A DNA stretch of 64,000 nt from an uncultured Anaerolineae bacterium (GTDB lineage: Bacteria; Chloroflexota; Anaerolineae; Aggregatilineales; Phototrophicaceae). The notes under the pieces are model-generated. The model searched no databases, was not told the DNA's origin, and worked only from the letters and a program-made list of their open reading frames with translations. The number at the start of each line of letters is the position of its first letter. Position 1 is the stretch's first letter. The stretch spans positions 62,001 through 126,000 of the forward strand of contig CALIEB010000005.1 in the NCBI GenBank assembly GCA_938022205.1. The letters are read 5' to 3'. Of this stretch, positions 44,132 through 52,863 are shown one piece after another. Both the position numbers and the translations under genes were made by a program.

Positions 44132-44989
44132 TTACTCGCGCTGAAACCCCTTGCCATAGGCGCGATGTCCCTGACCAACCACCAAGAAAGCCTGCGGGTC
44201 AATTTGCATCACCATGCGCTTGAGGTCGGGCATTTGCGAGCGCGAAATCGTCACGTAGAGCATGGAACGCTTTTGCTGGGTGTACATGCCCACCGCGTCC
44301 CAGCCTGTCACACCGCGCCCAAGCGTGTGCATAATCACGTTCGCTACTTCTTGCGGCTTGTCCGTGATAATCACAACGGTGCGAATGACGCTCGGTCCCT
44401 CGAGGATATAATCGGTCGCCAAGCCGCTGATGAAAATCACCACAGTAGCATAGAGCGCGCCCTCCCAACCGTACACAAAACCCGCCAAGAACACCGTCGA
44501 AACGTCCGTGTACAAGTAGGTCGTACTCATAGGCGTGCCGGTGTGCCGCTGCAGCAGCAACGCGAGCGTGCTGGTGCCGCCGAACGTTGACCCGACGCGG
44601 TAGATAAGCCCCGACGCAATACCCAGCACCACGCCACCGAAGACAGCATTTAACAGGCGGTCTTGGCTGATGCCGCCAATGGGAACAAAGGGCGTGAGCC
44701 AATCAATCAGCAGTGAATATAACACCACCGTCGCAGCGGTGCGCCAGACCACGCGAAAGCCGTTAGGCAGCACCCGCAGCGCAAAAATTTGGATAGGGAT
44801 GTTGAGCAGGATAATCATGATGCCAATAGGCGTGCCTACCAGCGTGTTGAGAATGACCGCCACACCCGCCACGCCGCTGGGGGCAATCTCAAACGGCGCG
44901 AGAAACAACACCACGGCGATGGCTTCAAGAAGTGAGGCGACCACCAGCCAGAACCAATCTAACACAAGACTGCGCCACTGCTTTTGCAT
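44132..44989 (-). CDS. YitT family membrane protein
   Basis: A 285-residue protein with about five or six N-terminal helices (YitT/DUF161) and a C-terminal soluble DUF2179 domain (VVIITDKPQEVANVIMHTLGRGVTGWDAVGMYTQ). The family is widespread, with no settled transport function. AGAGGG precedes the ATG, and a TATAAT box lies at 45036-45041 on the minus strand. Confidence 0.9.
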   Translation of the reverse strand: MQKQWRSLVLDWFWLVVASLLEAIAVVLFLAPFEIAPSGVAGVAVILNTLVGTPIGIMIILLNIPIQIFALRVLPNGFRVVWRTAATVVLYSLLIDWLTPFVPIGGISQDRLLNAVFGGVVLGIASGLIYRVGSTFGGTSTLALLLQRHTGTPMSTTYLYTDVSTVFLAGFVYGWEGALYATVVIFISGLATDYILEGPSVIRTVVIITDKPQEVANVIMHTLGRGVTGWDAVGMYTQQKRSMLYVTISRSQMPDLKRMVMQIDPQAFLVVGQGHRAYGKGFQRE

Positions 44990-45105
44990 GACAAACCCTC
45001 TTGTCGCTTAAGCTAGATAAAAAGTGACTACTATGATTATACGTGCCAGGTGTCGCAGCGCATTCACCATAGGAGGCAGCCACGCAAGGTGCTAGACAAG
45101 CGCGA

Positions 45106-45678
45106 CTAATCCGTCTGAACGCGCACTGCTATCGCTTGGTTAGCGGCGTTGGCAATAAAGACCCAAAACGGGCGCAACAGCTCGTAAGGACACGTGCCGT
45201 CAACGCCAAACGTCAGCTCAAGCGACAGCGTGCCAGCTTCCATTGTGACAGCGCGCACGTCGTGGCGAGCGGTGCAGCCAAAGCCATAGCTCCAAAGCCC
45301 CACCAGCACCGCGTTGTCAGGAAACGCCACCTCAGGGCGCGTTATCGGGCGACGGCACGCCTTAAGGTCGTCGATACGCGCCCAAAACGCCTCAAGCTCA
45401 GCCTGTGAGCGCAGCACAAACACCTCATCGCGCAGCACAAGAGCCGCCTCAAAGCACACGCTGCGCATCACGTTGCGAGCATCCTGCCAGCCAGCGGGCA
45501 GCGCAGGCGTGGGGGTGGGTGCGTCGGGCGTAGGCAGCGGTGTCACCGATGGCACAACCACGTTTGGCAGCGGCGTAGGACGCGGCATGTTGTCTAACAG
45601 CACACAACCCGCCAGCAGCCACAGCAGGCTCACCCAATGCCAATTCTGCCAGCTCGTTATACTTTTCTTAGGTAGCAT
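45106..45678 (-). CDS. Hypothetical lipoprotein with Pro/Thr linker
   Basis: 190 residues from the ATG at 45678. The N-terminal signal ends at LLAGC, so it is a predicted lipoprotein. A Pro/Thr-rich spacer (PTPLPNVVVPSVTPLPTPDAP) follows, then a small globular domain with four or five cysteines (RSVCFE, LKACRRP, FGCTAR, TCPY) that could form disulfides outside the membrane. The family is unknown to me. It is divergent from the phosphoesterase gene. Confidence 0.65.
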   Translation of the reverse strand: MLPKKSITSWQNWHWVSLLWLLAGCVLLDNMPRPTPLPNVVVPSVTPLPTPDAPTPTPALPAGWQDARNVMRSVCFEAALVLRDEVFVLRSQAELEAFWARIDDLKACRRPITRPEVAFPDNAVLVGLWSYGFGCTARHDVRAVTMEAGTLSLELTFGVDGTCPYELLRPFWVFIANAANQAIAVRVQTD

Positions 45679-45751
45679 GTCGCATCTATTTTCAAGACGT
45701 GGTATGATGAAGGGTATTATAGAGTTTATCGACAAAGAAGCGTAGGCACTC

Positions 45752-46483
45752 ATGCGAATTTTAGTCATCTCTGACATTCACGCTAATCTAACTGCTTTTG
45801 AAACTGTCCTTGCCGATGCAAAGGGTGAGTGGGATTTTGTGTGGTGCTTAGGCGACGTTGTAGGATACGGTCCGGACCCCAACGAATGCGTCGAGCTGCT
45901 CAACACCCTGCCGCACCTTTGCCTTGCTGGCAATCATGACTGGGCGGCACTTGGGCGTTTAGACATTCGCACGTTTAACCCGGACGCGCGGCGCGCTGTC
46001 GAATGGACACAAGAAACACTTAAGCCACAAAACGTAGCCTATCTTGAGGCACTGCCGGTGACATTTGTCATTGGCGACTACACGCTGGTTCACGCCAGCC
46101 CCCGTGAACCCGTTTGGGAGTACATCCTCGAGCCATTAGTGGCGGCGTTGAATTTCCCACACTTCGAAACGCCCTACTGTTTTGTGGGTCACACGCATCA
46201 ACCCGTTATCTACGAGCTCTACAGCGACAACGGCGACACCCGCACTCGTGAGCCGCACTACCGTCAGGCGTTTGCGCTGGACAAGAAACGCCAAATTGTC
46301 AACCCGGGCAGCGTTGGGCAGCCGCGTGACCAAAACCCTGATGCCGCTTACGCTATCGTTGACCTTGAGAAAGAAACTTTTGAGCATCGCCGCATTCCCT
46401 ACGCCATTCCTGAAGTGCAAAAGCGGATGCGCCAGTACAAGCTGCCCGAACGGCTCGTCACGCGCTTAGAGCATGGGTGGTAG
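45752..46483 (+). CDS. Metallophosphoesterase (calcineurin-like)
   Basis: A 243-residue YfcE/MJ0936-like phosphodiesterase. Metal-binding blocks in order: VISDIHANL, CLGDVVGYGPDP, AGNHDWAALG, LVHASP and FVGHTHQP, then NPGSVGQPRD. All five blocks of the family are intact. Substrate unpredictable (cyclic nucleotides or phosphodiesters). The DtxR-like gene begins at or inside its end, so the two are coupled. Confidence 0.92.
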   Translation: MRILVISDIHANLTAFETVLADAKGEWDFVWCLGDVVGYGPDPNECVELLNTLPHLCLAGNHDWAALGRLDIRTFNPDARRAVEWTQETLKPQNVAYLEALPVTFVIGDYTLVHASPREPVWEYILEPLVAALNFPHFETPYCFVGHTHQPVIYELYSDNGDTRTREPHYRQAFALDKKRQIVNPGSVGQPRDQNPDAAYAIVDLEKETFEHRRIPYAIPEVQKRMRQYKLPERLVTRLEHGW

Positions 46484-46490
46484 CGTCAGC

Positions 46491-47195
46491 ATGACCAAAG
46501 AAACGCAAGAAGAACTTACCCTAAAGATGAGGCGATACCTAGCGCGCATTCATCAACTGGCGGATTTTTCTGGCTCAGCGGGCTTTATCAGCACTGCCGA
46601 GCTAGCGGAGACATTTTTGGTGACCGCGCCCGCTGTCAACCGTATGGTTAATCGTCTCCGCGAGCTGGAGCTTATTGAGCATGCGCCTTACAAAGGCATT
46701 CGCCTCACGGAGCAAGGGCGTACGGAAGCCTTGAAATACTTGCGCCAGCATCGCATCATCGAATGTTTTCTGGTCGAAGTCTTGAAAGTGCCTTGGACCG
46801 AAGCGCACGAAGAAGCCACCAGTATGAGCAGCATCAACCTTAGCGAAGCGTTAATCGACCGCATGTTTGAGATGGCGGGCAGACCGCAGTTTTGCCCGCA
46901 CGGCGAGCCAATTCCAAACAAAGCGGGTGAACTACCGCCGCTAGAAGACATTCCCCTCTCGGAAACCCAAAAAGGACAAAAGGTCGTCGTCACGCGGCTG
47001 CGCACCCGCGACAAAGACCGTTTGCAGTATATCGGCGCGCTGGGCATTTTGCCCAACACCCTCTTGACCATTCACAGCGTCGCGCCCTTTAACGGTCCAC
47101 TGCAAATTCGGCTGAACACGCACACGTATCGCATCGTTGGACACAACCTCGCCGAACTTATCCGCGTGCGCGTGTTAGAAAACGAACAAGCATGA
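46491..47195 (+). CDS. DtxR/MntR-like regulator with changed metal ligands
   Basis: A 234-residue protein. It has an N-terminal winged helix (STAELAETFLVTAPAVNRMVNRL), a dimerisation/metal domain with HRIIECFL and CPHGEPIP, and a C-terminal FeoA/SH3-like domain. The usual metal-site segment of DtxR (HxEAC, then EH) reads HEEATSMSSINLS, so the Cys and the Glu-His pair are replaced by Thr/Ser. Metal response may be altered or lost. Start at the ATG at 46491; the ATG at 46473 lies within the phosphoesterase gene. Confidence 0.82.
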   Translation: MTKETQEELTLKMRRYLARIHQLADFSGSAGFISTAELAETFLVTAPAVNRMVNRLRELELIEHAPYKGIRLTEQGRTEALKYLRQHRIIECFLVEVLKVPWTEAHEEATSMSSINLSEALIDRMFEMAGRPQFCPHGEPIPNKAGELPPLEDIPLSETQKGQKVVVTRLRTRDKDRLQYIGALGILPNTLLTIHSVAPFNGPLQIRLNTHTYRIVGHNLAELIRVRVLENEQA

Positions 47196-47243
47196 GCGCA
47201 ACACAGCGCAAACATGCCAAACCGAGCAGATGAGGGAGACCAC

Positions 47244-48488
47244 ATGAGACGATGGCTGCTTCTGGCACTGATACTCGGCATGATGGCAGGCTGCGCGGCA
47301 CAGCAACGCGAGATTGCGCTCGCGCCGACCGCGACGCTGCTGCCTATTCCTAGCCAACTTCCACGCTACACGGCAACCCCCGTGCCGTCGCGTACGCCGC
47401 TGCCAACGTTCACCTTCACGCCGACGGAAACGCCTATTCCGCCGACCCCCACGCTCTCGCCCACGCCCACGATGACACCGACGATTGTGGGCATCATTCA
47501 ATCGCTGCAGCGCGTCAACGTGCGCGAGGGTCCCGGCACCGAGTTCCGCGAGCTAGCCGCTTTAGCTCCCGGCACGGGGGTACAAGTCATCGGGCAAAAC
47601 CCGGACGCGACGTGGTATAACGTGCGCCTTGAAGATGGGCGCGAGGGCTGGGTAGCGGCGCGCTTGCTGTTCTTGCAAGCCACGTCGACACCTTTTCCGT
47701 CGCCAACGCCTTCGCCAGACCTCACGGCGTTGTTTAGTAGCGTGCCTTTGCCCACCGCCATTTTAGGCGGCGGCACGATAACGCCCACGCCGCCTGTGGG
47801 CATCGCTGTGACCGCCACACCATTTACGCTTGTCGCTAGCCCAACGCAAACCGCCACGCCACAGCCGCTTGTGCCGGTCATTAACCTCGACACCATCAAC
47901 ATGACGGCAACAGCATTGGCGGGCGGCGCAGCCACCGCCACCGCCAGCTTTACGCCCACTAGTTTGCCTACCAGCACCCAATCGCGCACGATTAGCATTA
48001 CCGCAACCGATGGGGCAATCATCACGACCACCCCCGTGCCAACCGCCCTCTCGTCGTCAGGTGGGCTTTCCGATGAGCAGGTGAACGCCCAACAAGGCGT
48101 GAAAGTCTTCGCTTTCTGTGACGACCGCCAGTTTGGCATTGCTGCCCCGACTAACCTGCGCGACGGCACGTTCATCCAAGTCTGGTGGGCATGGTTTGCC
48201 AAAGAAGAACAGCAAGTGCGCGACCACATCGACGCGGTAAGCTACGACATCCGCGTGAATGGTCAGCCGCTGCCGTCGAACATCAACGACTATCGCACGT
48301 CTATTCGCCGCCAAAACAACGATTTCGTCGCCTATTGGTACGTGCCTTTTGGTCCACTGAGTGCAGGCAACTATGAAATTACGTTTGTCATGAGCTGGTC
48401 ACGCACCATCACCGATGGCTACGAGTTCTTTGGACCGAACACGCGCAAGCCATTTGAACAACACACCTGCAGCTTTACAGTGCGCTAG
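47244..48488 (+). CDS. Lipoprotein with bacterial SH3 domain
   Basis: 414 residues from the ATG at 47244 (AGGGAG 6 nt upstream). The lipobox is GMMAGC, followed by a long Thr/Pro linker and an SH3_3 domain near residues 88-145 (RVNVREGPGTEFREL ... DGREGWVAARLL). A second Thr/Pro-rich spacer comes next, then a C-terminal beta domain with two cysteines. SH3_3 domains bind peptidoglycan or related wall material, suggesting an envelope-attached protein. Role of the C-terminal domain unknown. Its last 4 bases overlap the convergent HNH gene. Confidence 0.85.
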   Translation: MRRWLLLALILGMMAGCAAQQREIALAPTATLLPIPSQLPRYTATPVPSRTPLPTFTFTPTETPIPPTPTLSPTPTMTPTIVGIIQSLQRVNVREGPGTEFRELAALAPGTGVQVIGQNPDATWYNVRLEDGREGWVAARLLFLQATSTPFPSPTPSPDLTALFSSVPLPTAILGGGTITPTPPVGIAVTATPFTLVASPTQTATPQPLVPVINLDTINMTATALAGGAATATASFTPTSLPTSTQSRTISITATDGAIITTTPVPTALSSSGGLSDEQVNAQQGVKVFAFCDDRQFGIAAPTNLRDGTFIQVWWAWFAKEEQQVRDHIDAVSYDIRVNGQPLPSNINDYRTSIRRQNNDFVAYWYVPFGPLSAGNYEITFVMSWSRTITDGYEFFGPNTRKPFEQHTCSFTVR

Positions 48489-48931
48489 GGTGACCACGTG
48501 TACCCGTCGCTGGCTGGGGGCGGTGGACTGTCGTCGTCAAACAGGCTCTTTTGGCGCAAAGGCGCAATGCCATAGTAATCTAGAATACGTTGGATGAGCG
48601 GTGTGACGCTGCCGCGCCGTGCGATGAGCATGCTGGCGAACTGTGCGGGACTGCGCGTGGCTTTGTGGCGATTGCAGCTTGGACAAGCGACAACGAGGTT
48701 TTCAGGCGCGTGTTTGCCGCCTGTTGCCAGCGAAATGACATGGTCAAGCTCGAACGGTTGATTGACCACCGATGCGCCGCACCACGCGCATTGTCCACCA
48801 CTGGACAAAATCAGGTCTTGCAACTCAGCAGCCGCGAGCTGGCGTGTTACGCCGTGCTTGCGGGCGCGTTGGTTTAAGGCGCGGGCATAACGAGCTAGTT
48901 CGTCTTGGTCCAAAAAGTCATCGTAGCGCAT
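48485..48931 (-). CDS. HNH endonuclease
   Basis: A 148-residue protein with a compact HNH domain: CAWCG, the catalytic ELDHVISLATGG, the Asn in APENLVVAC, and CPSCNRHK. The two CxxC pairs form the structural zinc site. N- and C-terminal tails are short, so it is a stand-alone nuclease with no partner gene visible and no intron or element borders around it. A role in restriction or DNA repair is possible but not shown. Confidence 0.88.
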   Translation of the reverse strand: MRYDDFLDQDELARYARALNQRARKHGVTRQLAAAELQDLILSSGGQCAWCGASVVNQPFELDHVISLATGGKHAPENLVVACPSCNRHKATRSPAQFASMLIARRGSVTPLIQRILDYYGIAPLRQKSLFDDDSPPPPASDGYTWSP

Positions 48932-49003
48932 GATGTCTCGCTGTGTACATTTCGTGTTTCTATTCTACAATATTTTAACGCGGTTGCACGACGATAGGTC
49001 ATT

Positions 49004-50140
49004 ATGACAGACGAAAAGCCTCCCATCACGCCAGAAGAAAGCATGCCGCCTGACATTGCTCCCAGCACCATTTTTGTGGAGATGATGCGGCAGGCAGCTT
49101 CACGACGTAGCCAAAGCGAACGTCCTACGTCATCACCTGATACGGCAGCAGCGCAGCAGCCCGTCGCGCCTTCACAACCCCAGCCCTTGCGTCTTAATGC
49201 CGCCGACAGCGCGCCGCTGAGCGTGCCGTCTACCCCGCTGCCACACGAGCCGCTTGCTGCCCCTGCTGTGCCGCCTACTCGTCTTGACGAGGCACAACGC
49301 GAAGCCCAGCGCATCCAACGCATACGCAGGCGAGAAGCGCGCAAGCGGCAGCGACGTGCTGGGTTTATCGGCGGCTTAGTGCGCACGCTGTTTGTGCTGC
49401 TGATGACGGCGGGTTTAGCCAGCACCCTGCTCACGTGGTTTACATCGCCCGACTTTCTCAATCGCCGTGTGATTAGCGGGCTAGTCGTGGCAGAAGCAAC
49501 GCTTGCCGTCACGGGACAGCCCACGCAGCTGCCCACACCCAACTATTTGCGCAAGATAGGCATTGTCAGCGGGCATCGCGGACCCGAGAACGACCCCGGC
49601 GCGGTATGTCCCGACGGGCTGACAGAAGCCAGCATCAACTTCGACGTGGCAACCCGCGTGGTGGTCGCCCTACGCGCGCAAGGCTACAGCGTTGACTTGC
49701 TGGACGAGTTTGACGCGCGCCTTAACAACTACCAAGCGGTGTCACTGGTCTCAATCCACGCCAACACGTGCCAAGACTTTGGTGAGCGCGTCTCAGGGTT
49801 CTTGGTCGCCAAAGCCGCCGCTCGCCCAGAAGGCGGTCCCGACACGCTGCTGGCGGAGTGCATCGCGCAGCATTACGGGCGTGCCACCCAGCTCGAACGC
49901 CGTTTTACGCTGACGTTAGACATGACCAATTACCACACCTTCCGCGAAATTCATCCGCTCACCCCCGCTGCCATCATCGAGTTAGGCTTCATGAAGGACG
50001 ACCGCGAGCTGCTGACCACCCAACAAGATGTGTTAGCGCAAGGCATTGTTGAGGGCATCCTCTGCTTTTTGAACCCTGTGCCAAACAACCCGAACGCGAC
50101 GTTTGTGACCCCAGAAGCCGCGCCGCCGACTTCACCCTAA
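49004..50140 (+). CDS. N-acetylmuramoyl-L-alanine amidase (Amidase_3)
   Basis: A 378-residue protein with a long disordered Pro/Ala-rich cytoplasmic N-terminus (about 110 residues), one membrane helix near 125-145, and an extracytoplasmic zinc amidase. Zinc ligands are in IVSGHRG, DGLTEASIN and VSIHANTC; the catalytic glutamate is in IIELGFM. It cleaves the amide between MurNAc and the stem peptide. The membrane-anchored form with a long inner tail is unusual compared with secreted AmiC-type enzymes. A TACAAT box at 48966-48971 is a possible -10. Confidence 0.9.
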   Translation: MTDEKPPITPEESMPPDIAPSTIFVEMMRQAASRRSQSERPTSSPDTAAAQQPVAPSQPQPLRLNAADSAPLSVPSTPLPHEPLAAPAVPPTRLDEAQREAQRIQRIRRREARKRQRRAGFIGGLVRTLFVLLMTAGLASTLLTWFTSPDFLNRRVISGLVVAEATLAVTGQPTQLPTPNYLRKIGIVSGHRGPENDPGAVCPDGLTEASINFDVATRVVVALRAQGYSVDLLDEFDARLNNYQAVSLVSIHANTCQDFGERVSGFLVAKAAARPEGGPDTLLAECIAQHYGRATQLERRFTLTLDMTNYHTFREIHPLTPAAIIELGFMKDDRELLTTQQDVLAQGIVEGILCFLNPVPNNPNATFVTPEAAPPTSP

Positions 50141-50145
50141 GCCTA

Positions 50146-50565
50146 ATGCCTATGCTTAAGAAACTGCTGCGTCTCTTCAGAAACCCCACCTATCATCCTG
50201 TGGAAGTGCCTATGTATGACCTGATTATGTACACACGCACAGCTGGCTGCCCGTTCGTCACGCTAGCCAAGCGCGTGCTGCACGACTACAACGTGCCATA
50301 CCGCGAAATTTTTATTGACGAAGACCCGCAAGCCTATGCGCGCGTGCTAGCCTGGACAGGCTTCGCGTCGGTGCCAACGCTGGTTGCTGCCCCGCGTGGC
50401 GACGTGCTGCCCTACGCGCCCGTTGCACCGTTGCCAGCAGGCGCAAGCCCACGCGGCGTGCATCGCGGCGCAATGATTACCGAGCCGAACGTGCAAGAGC
50501 TTTGCGCGTGGCTGCTAGAACATGGTTTTATCAGCGAAGGAGACTTGCATGAAACGTTTAACTGA
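50146..50565 (+). CDS. Glutaredoxin-like protein with single active-site cysteine
   Basis: A 139-residue frame; an ATG at 50212 with GGAAG 6 nt upstream would give 117 residues. Thioredoxin fold: YTRTAGCPFVTLAKRVL, IDEDPQA and the cis-proline SVPTLV. The active site is C-P-F-V, one cysteine instead of C-P-Y-C. A Pro/Ala-rich loop (APVAPLPAGASPRG) is inserted before the last helix. It starts 5 nt after the amidase gene and overlaps the next gene by 17 bases. Confidence 0.8.
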   Translation: MPMLKKLLRLFRNPTYHPVEVPMYDLIMYTRTAGCPFVTLAKRVLHDYNVPYREIFIDEDPQAYARVLAWTGFASVPTLVAAPRGDVLPYAPVAPLPAGASPRGVHRGAMITEPNVQELCAWLLEHGFISEGDLHETFN

Positions 50566-51262
50566 ACGGGTGTACGGCATTCTCACCGCCGCCAGCTTCA
50601 TCAATGCCTACGTTGTCCTGCAAGCCGACGCAGGGATTACACTGGTGGACACCGGCATGAACGCGGCGTTTGCACAGACCATCACACACAGCCTTGCGCA
50701 AATCGGTAAAACGCTGGCAGACGTGCGCCACATCTTCATCACGCACTGCCATTACGACCATATCGGCGGGCTGGCGGCTGTGCAAGCGCAAACGAACGCG
50801 GTTACCTACGCACACGCGGCGGACGCGCCCGTGATACGCGGCGAGATGCCTGCCCCTATGCCCCCTCTCGAAAGCCTCACCGGCATCAATCGTTTCATTC
50901 GCACGCGCTACCAGCCTGTGAAGACCGCGCCCGCCCGCGTTGATGTGCTTGTCGAAGACGGGCAAGCCTTGCCGGAGATTGCGGCGGACGCGCGCGTGAT
51001 GTTTCTGGGCGGTCACAGCTTGGGACAGTGTGGGCTTTGGCTTGCCGACGAACAAACGCTCATCGGCGGCGACGTGCTAATCAACACGCCCTTCGGGCTG
51101 CGCATGCCTATCCGCGTCTTCTCGCCCGATTGGCAAATGGCGCAGGCTTCGGCGCGGCGTGTGAACGAGCTGGGCATCAAGACGCTGTGCTTAGGACACG
51201 GCGCGCCTCTCGTTGGCAACGCTGGGGAAGCTGTGGCGCGTTTTATCCGCCGACTCGGTTGA
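50549..51262 (+). CDS. Metallo-beta-lactamase fold hydrolase
   Basis: 237 residues from the ATG at 50549 (GAAGGAG upstream). Zinc motif THCHYDHIGG (HxHxDH), LVDTGMN before it, GHSLGQCGLW for the third histidine, and GDVLIN with LGHGAP near the end. Glyoxalase II-like or lactonase-like group; substrate unknown. It overlaps the glutaredoxin-like gene, so a shared thiol-related role is possible but unproven. Confidence 0.88.
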   Translation: MKRLTERVYGILTAASFINAYVVLQADAGITLVDTGMNAAFAQTITHSLAQIGKTLADVRHIFITHCHYDHIGGLAAVQAQTNAVTYAHAADAPVIRGEMPAPMPPLESLTGINRFIRTRYQPVKTAPARVDVLVEDGQALPEIAADARVMFLGGHSLGQCGLWLADEQTLIGGDVLINTPFGLRMPIRVFSPDWQMAQASARRVNELGIKTLCLGHGAPLVGNAGEAVARFIRRLG

Positions 51263-51349
51263 AACACGACATCAGCTGCAGAGCAGAAACGCTGAAAGTA
51301 GGCTATAATCGCCTTAGGGCATTAGAAGCTATAGAAAGAGGGTAGGCTT

Positions 51350-52816
51350 ATGGCACAGGCAGCAGTCAGCGTGGAGAACCCTTATTTGGCGACCGCCACG
51401 CAGTCTAGCAGCAAACGCGCTCGCACTGAAAATGACATCTCCCAAAAAGACGACCCCGCTTTGCTGGCGGCGTGGCGGCGTTTTCTCGATTATGACCGCG
51501 TGTCATCCGAACAGAAACGCAGCAACCAACGCATCCGCGAGTGGATTATTCTTTTAGGGCTTGTCACCAGCGTTGCAGCGGTGTTTAGCACGCTCATTCA
51601 AGATGTGCCTGTGCTGCGCGACGTGGTGCGCATGATACTGGTCATCTTGCCCATCGTCAGCGTGGGTTTGATGAACTACTCTTCGCAGTTTGCTAGCAGC
51701 ACCGCGTGGATTGAGTACCGCGTCGGCGCGGAGACCATCCGCCAGCACATCTACTTATATCGCATGCGGGCGGGCGACTATTACGGCTTGAGCGACCGCG
51801 AACGCCAGCACAAGCTGCTCGACGTGATTAACGCAGCGGATGAGCGCATTGACAAAGCAGGGGCAACGCTGCCTTACATGCAGCCTTTAGATGAGAGCAA
51901 CGTCCCCGAAGAGCAAAAGCTCAAGTATCGCATTAAGCTCAAGACGGACACGCCATATGACCCTAGCAAGCCCGACCAAACGGCGGATGTCGACTACGAC
52001 AGCGGGCTGTCACCTTTGCCAATTGAACGCTACATTGATTTGCGCGTGCGCAAGCAAGTCGATTGGTACAGCGGCCGCATTGACCGCGACTACCGTGAGC
52101 TGCGCAAATACCGCCGCAACGCGCTCATCATCGCAGGCTTGGGGTCGGTGCTAGCAGCACTTGGGCAAAACCTTGAGGCACTTGTGGCGATTACCACCGC
52201 TGTCGGCGTAGCCTACAGCATGACCGCTGAGTCGCGCATGTACGGCGCAACCTATGCCTTGTTCCACTGGACAGCCAGCAAGCTGCGCATCCTCATCAAC
52301 CAATGGGACATTCTTTCGGAAAAAGAACGCCGCAACGCGGAAATTGGCGCGCGCTTTGTGGGGTCGCTGGAGAACGTGTTCATGCAAGAGCGTGAAATTT
52401 GGCGCGAATCTGCCATTGAATCGCAAATGCGCAACGATAACTCCATCGCTGGCTCGCTCAAGTCAAGTGGCAGAGCGATGCTAGAACGCCTGAGCAAGCC
52501 TATCGACATGAACGAAATCAATGCTAGTGACGACGGCAAGGCGTTGGAGCGCATCACCACCGCCGAAATGCAAGCTATCATCACAGGCAAACCGCTGCCT
52601 GCCGAAAGCAAGCCGCACGCCAGCACGCCGACCAACGGCTTTAGGCAAGCAAGCAGCGCGAATTTGTTAGACGTTCTCGAAGAGAGCGCGCCGCCGCCGA
52701 TGAACATCCCAAGCGAAGTTATCCCACTCGCAGAGCTTGGTGACCTGAGTTATCCTGACGTGCCGCAAGCCGCCGAGCCAATATTGGCAGACGATGACGA
52801 GCCAGCGAAGGGCTAG
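51350..52816 (+). CDS. Tandem SLATT (DUF4231) membrane protein
   Basis: A 488-residue protein with two copies of a two-helix unit: helices near 65-84 and 91-111, then near 258-273 and 277-292. Each unit is followed by an amphipathic helix (EYRVGAETIRQHIYLYRMR; TASKLRILINQWD). This is the layout of SLATT domains, described by comparative genomics as pore-forming effectors linked to nucleotide-second-messenger conflict systems. A tail of about 130 polar residues (LERLSKPIDMNEINAS, then Pro-rich) follows. No SMODS cyclase, SLOG or nuclease gene is next to it. AGAGGG precedes the ATG; TATAAT is at 51304-51309. Confidence 0.72.
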   Translation: MAQAAVSVENPYLATATQSSSKRARTENDISQKDDPALLAAWRRFLDYDRVSSEQKRSNQRIREWIILLGLVTSVAAVFSTLIQDVPVLRDVVRMILVILPIVSVGLMNYSSQFASSTAWIEYRVGAETIRQHIYLYRMRAGDYYGLSDRERQHKLLDVINAADERIDKAGATLPYMQPLDESNVPEEQKLKYRIKLKTDTPYDPSKPDQTADVDYDSGLSPLPIERYIDLRVRKQVDWYSGRIDRDYRELRKYRRNALIIAGLGSVLAALGQNLEALVAITTAVGVAYSMTAESRMYGATYALFHWTASKLRILINQWDILSEKERRNAEIGARFVGSLENVFMQEREIWRESAIESQMRNDNSIAGSLKSSGRAMLERLSKPIDMNEINASDDGKALERITTAEMQAIITGKPLPAESKPHASTPTNGFRQASSANLLDVLEESAPPPMNIPSEVIPLAELGDLSYPDVPQAAEPILADDDEPAKG

Positions 52817-52828
52817 CGCAAGACAGAC

Positions 52829-52863
52829 GAGCGCACCTGCTGCATAGGGGTGCGCTCTTTTTA
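52829..52863 (+). terminator. Terminator after the SLATT gene
   Basis: Arms GAGCGCACC (52829-52837) and GGTGCGCTC (52849-52857) with an 11-nt loop and a T tract. It ends at the stop of the convergent gene. Confidence 0.88.

Noticed and set aside
48485-48931. HNH gene as a homing or mobile element
   Set aside because: No intron, intein, repeats or transposase border it; it sits as an ordinary gene between a lipoprotein and an amidase gene.
11011-52816. A combined TIR plus SLATT defence island
   Set aside because: The two genes are 40 kb apart with unrelated operons between, and no nuclease, cyclase or phage gene marks a defence island.
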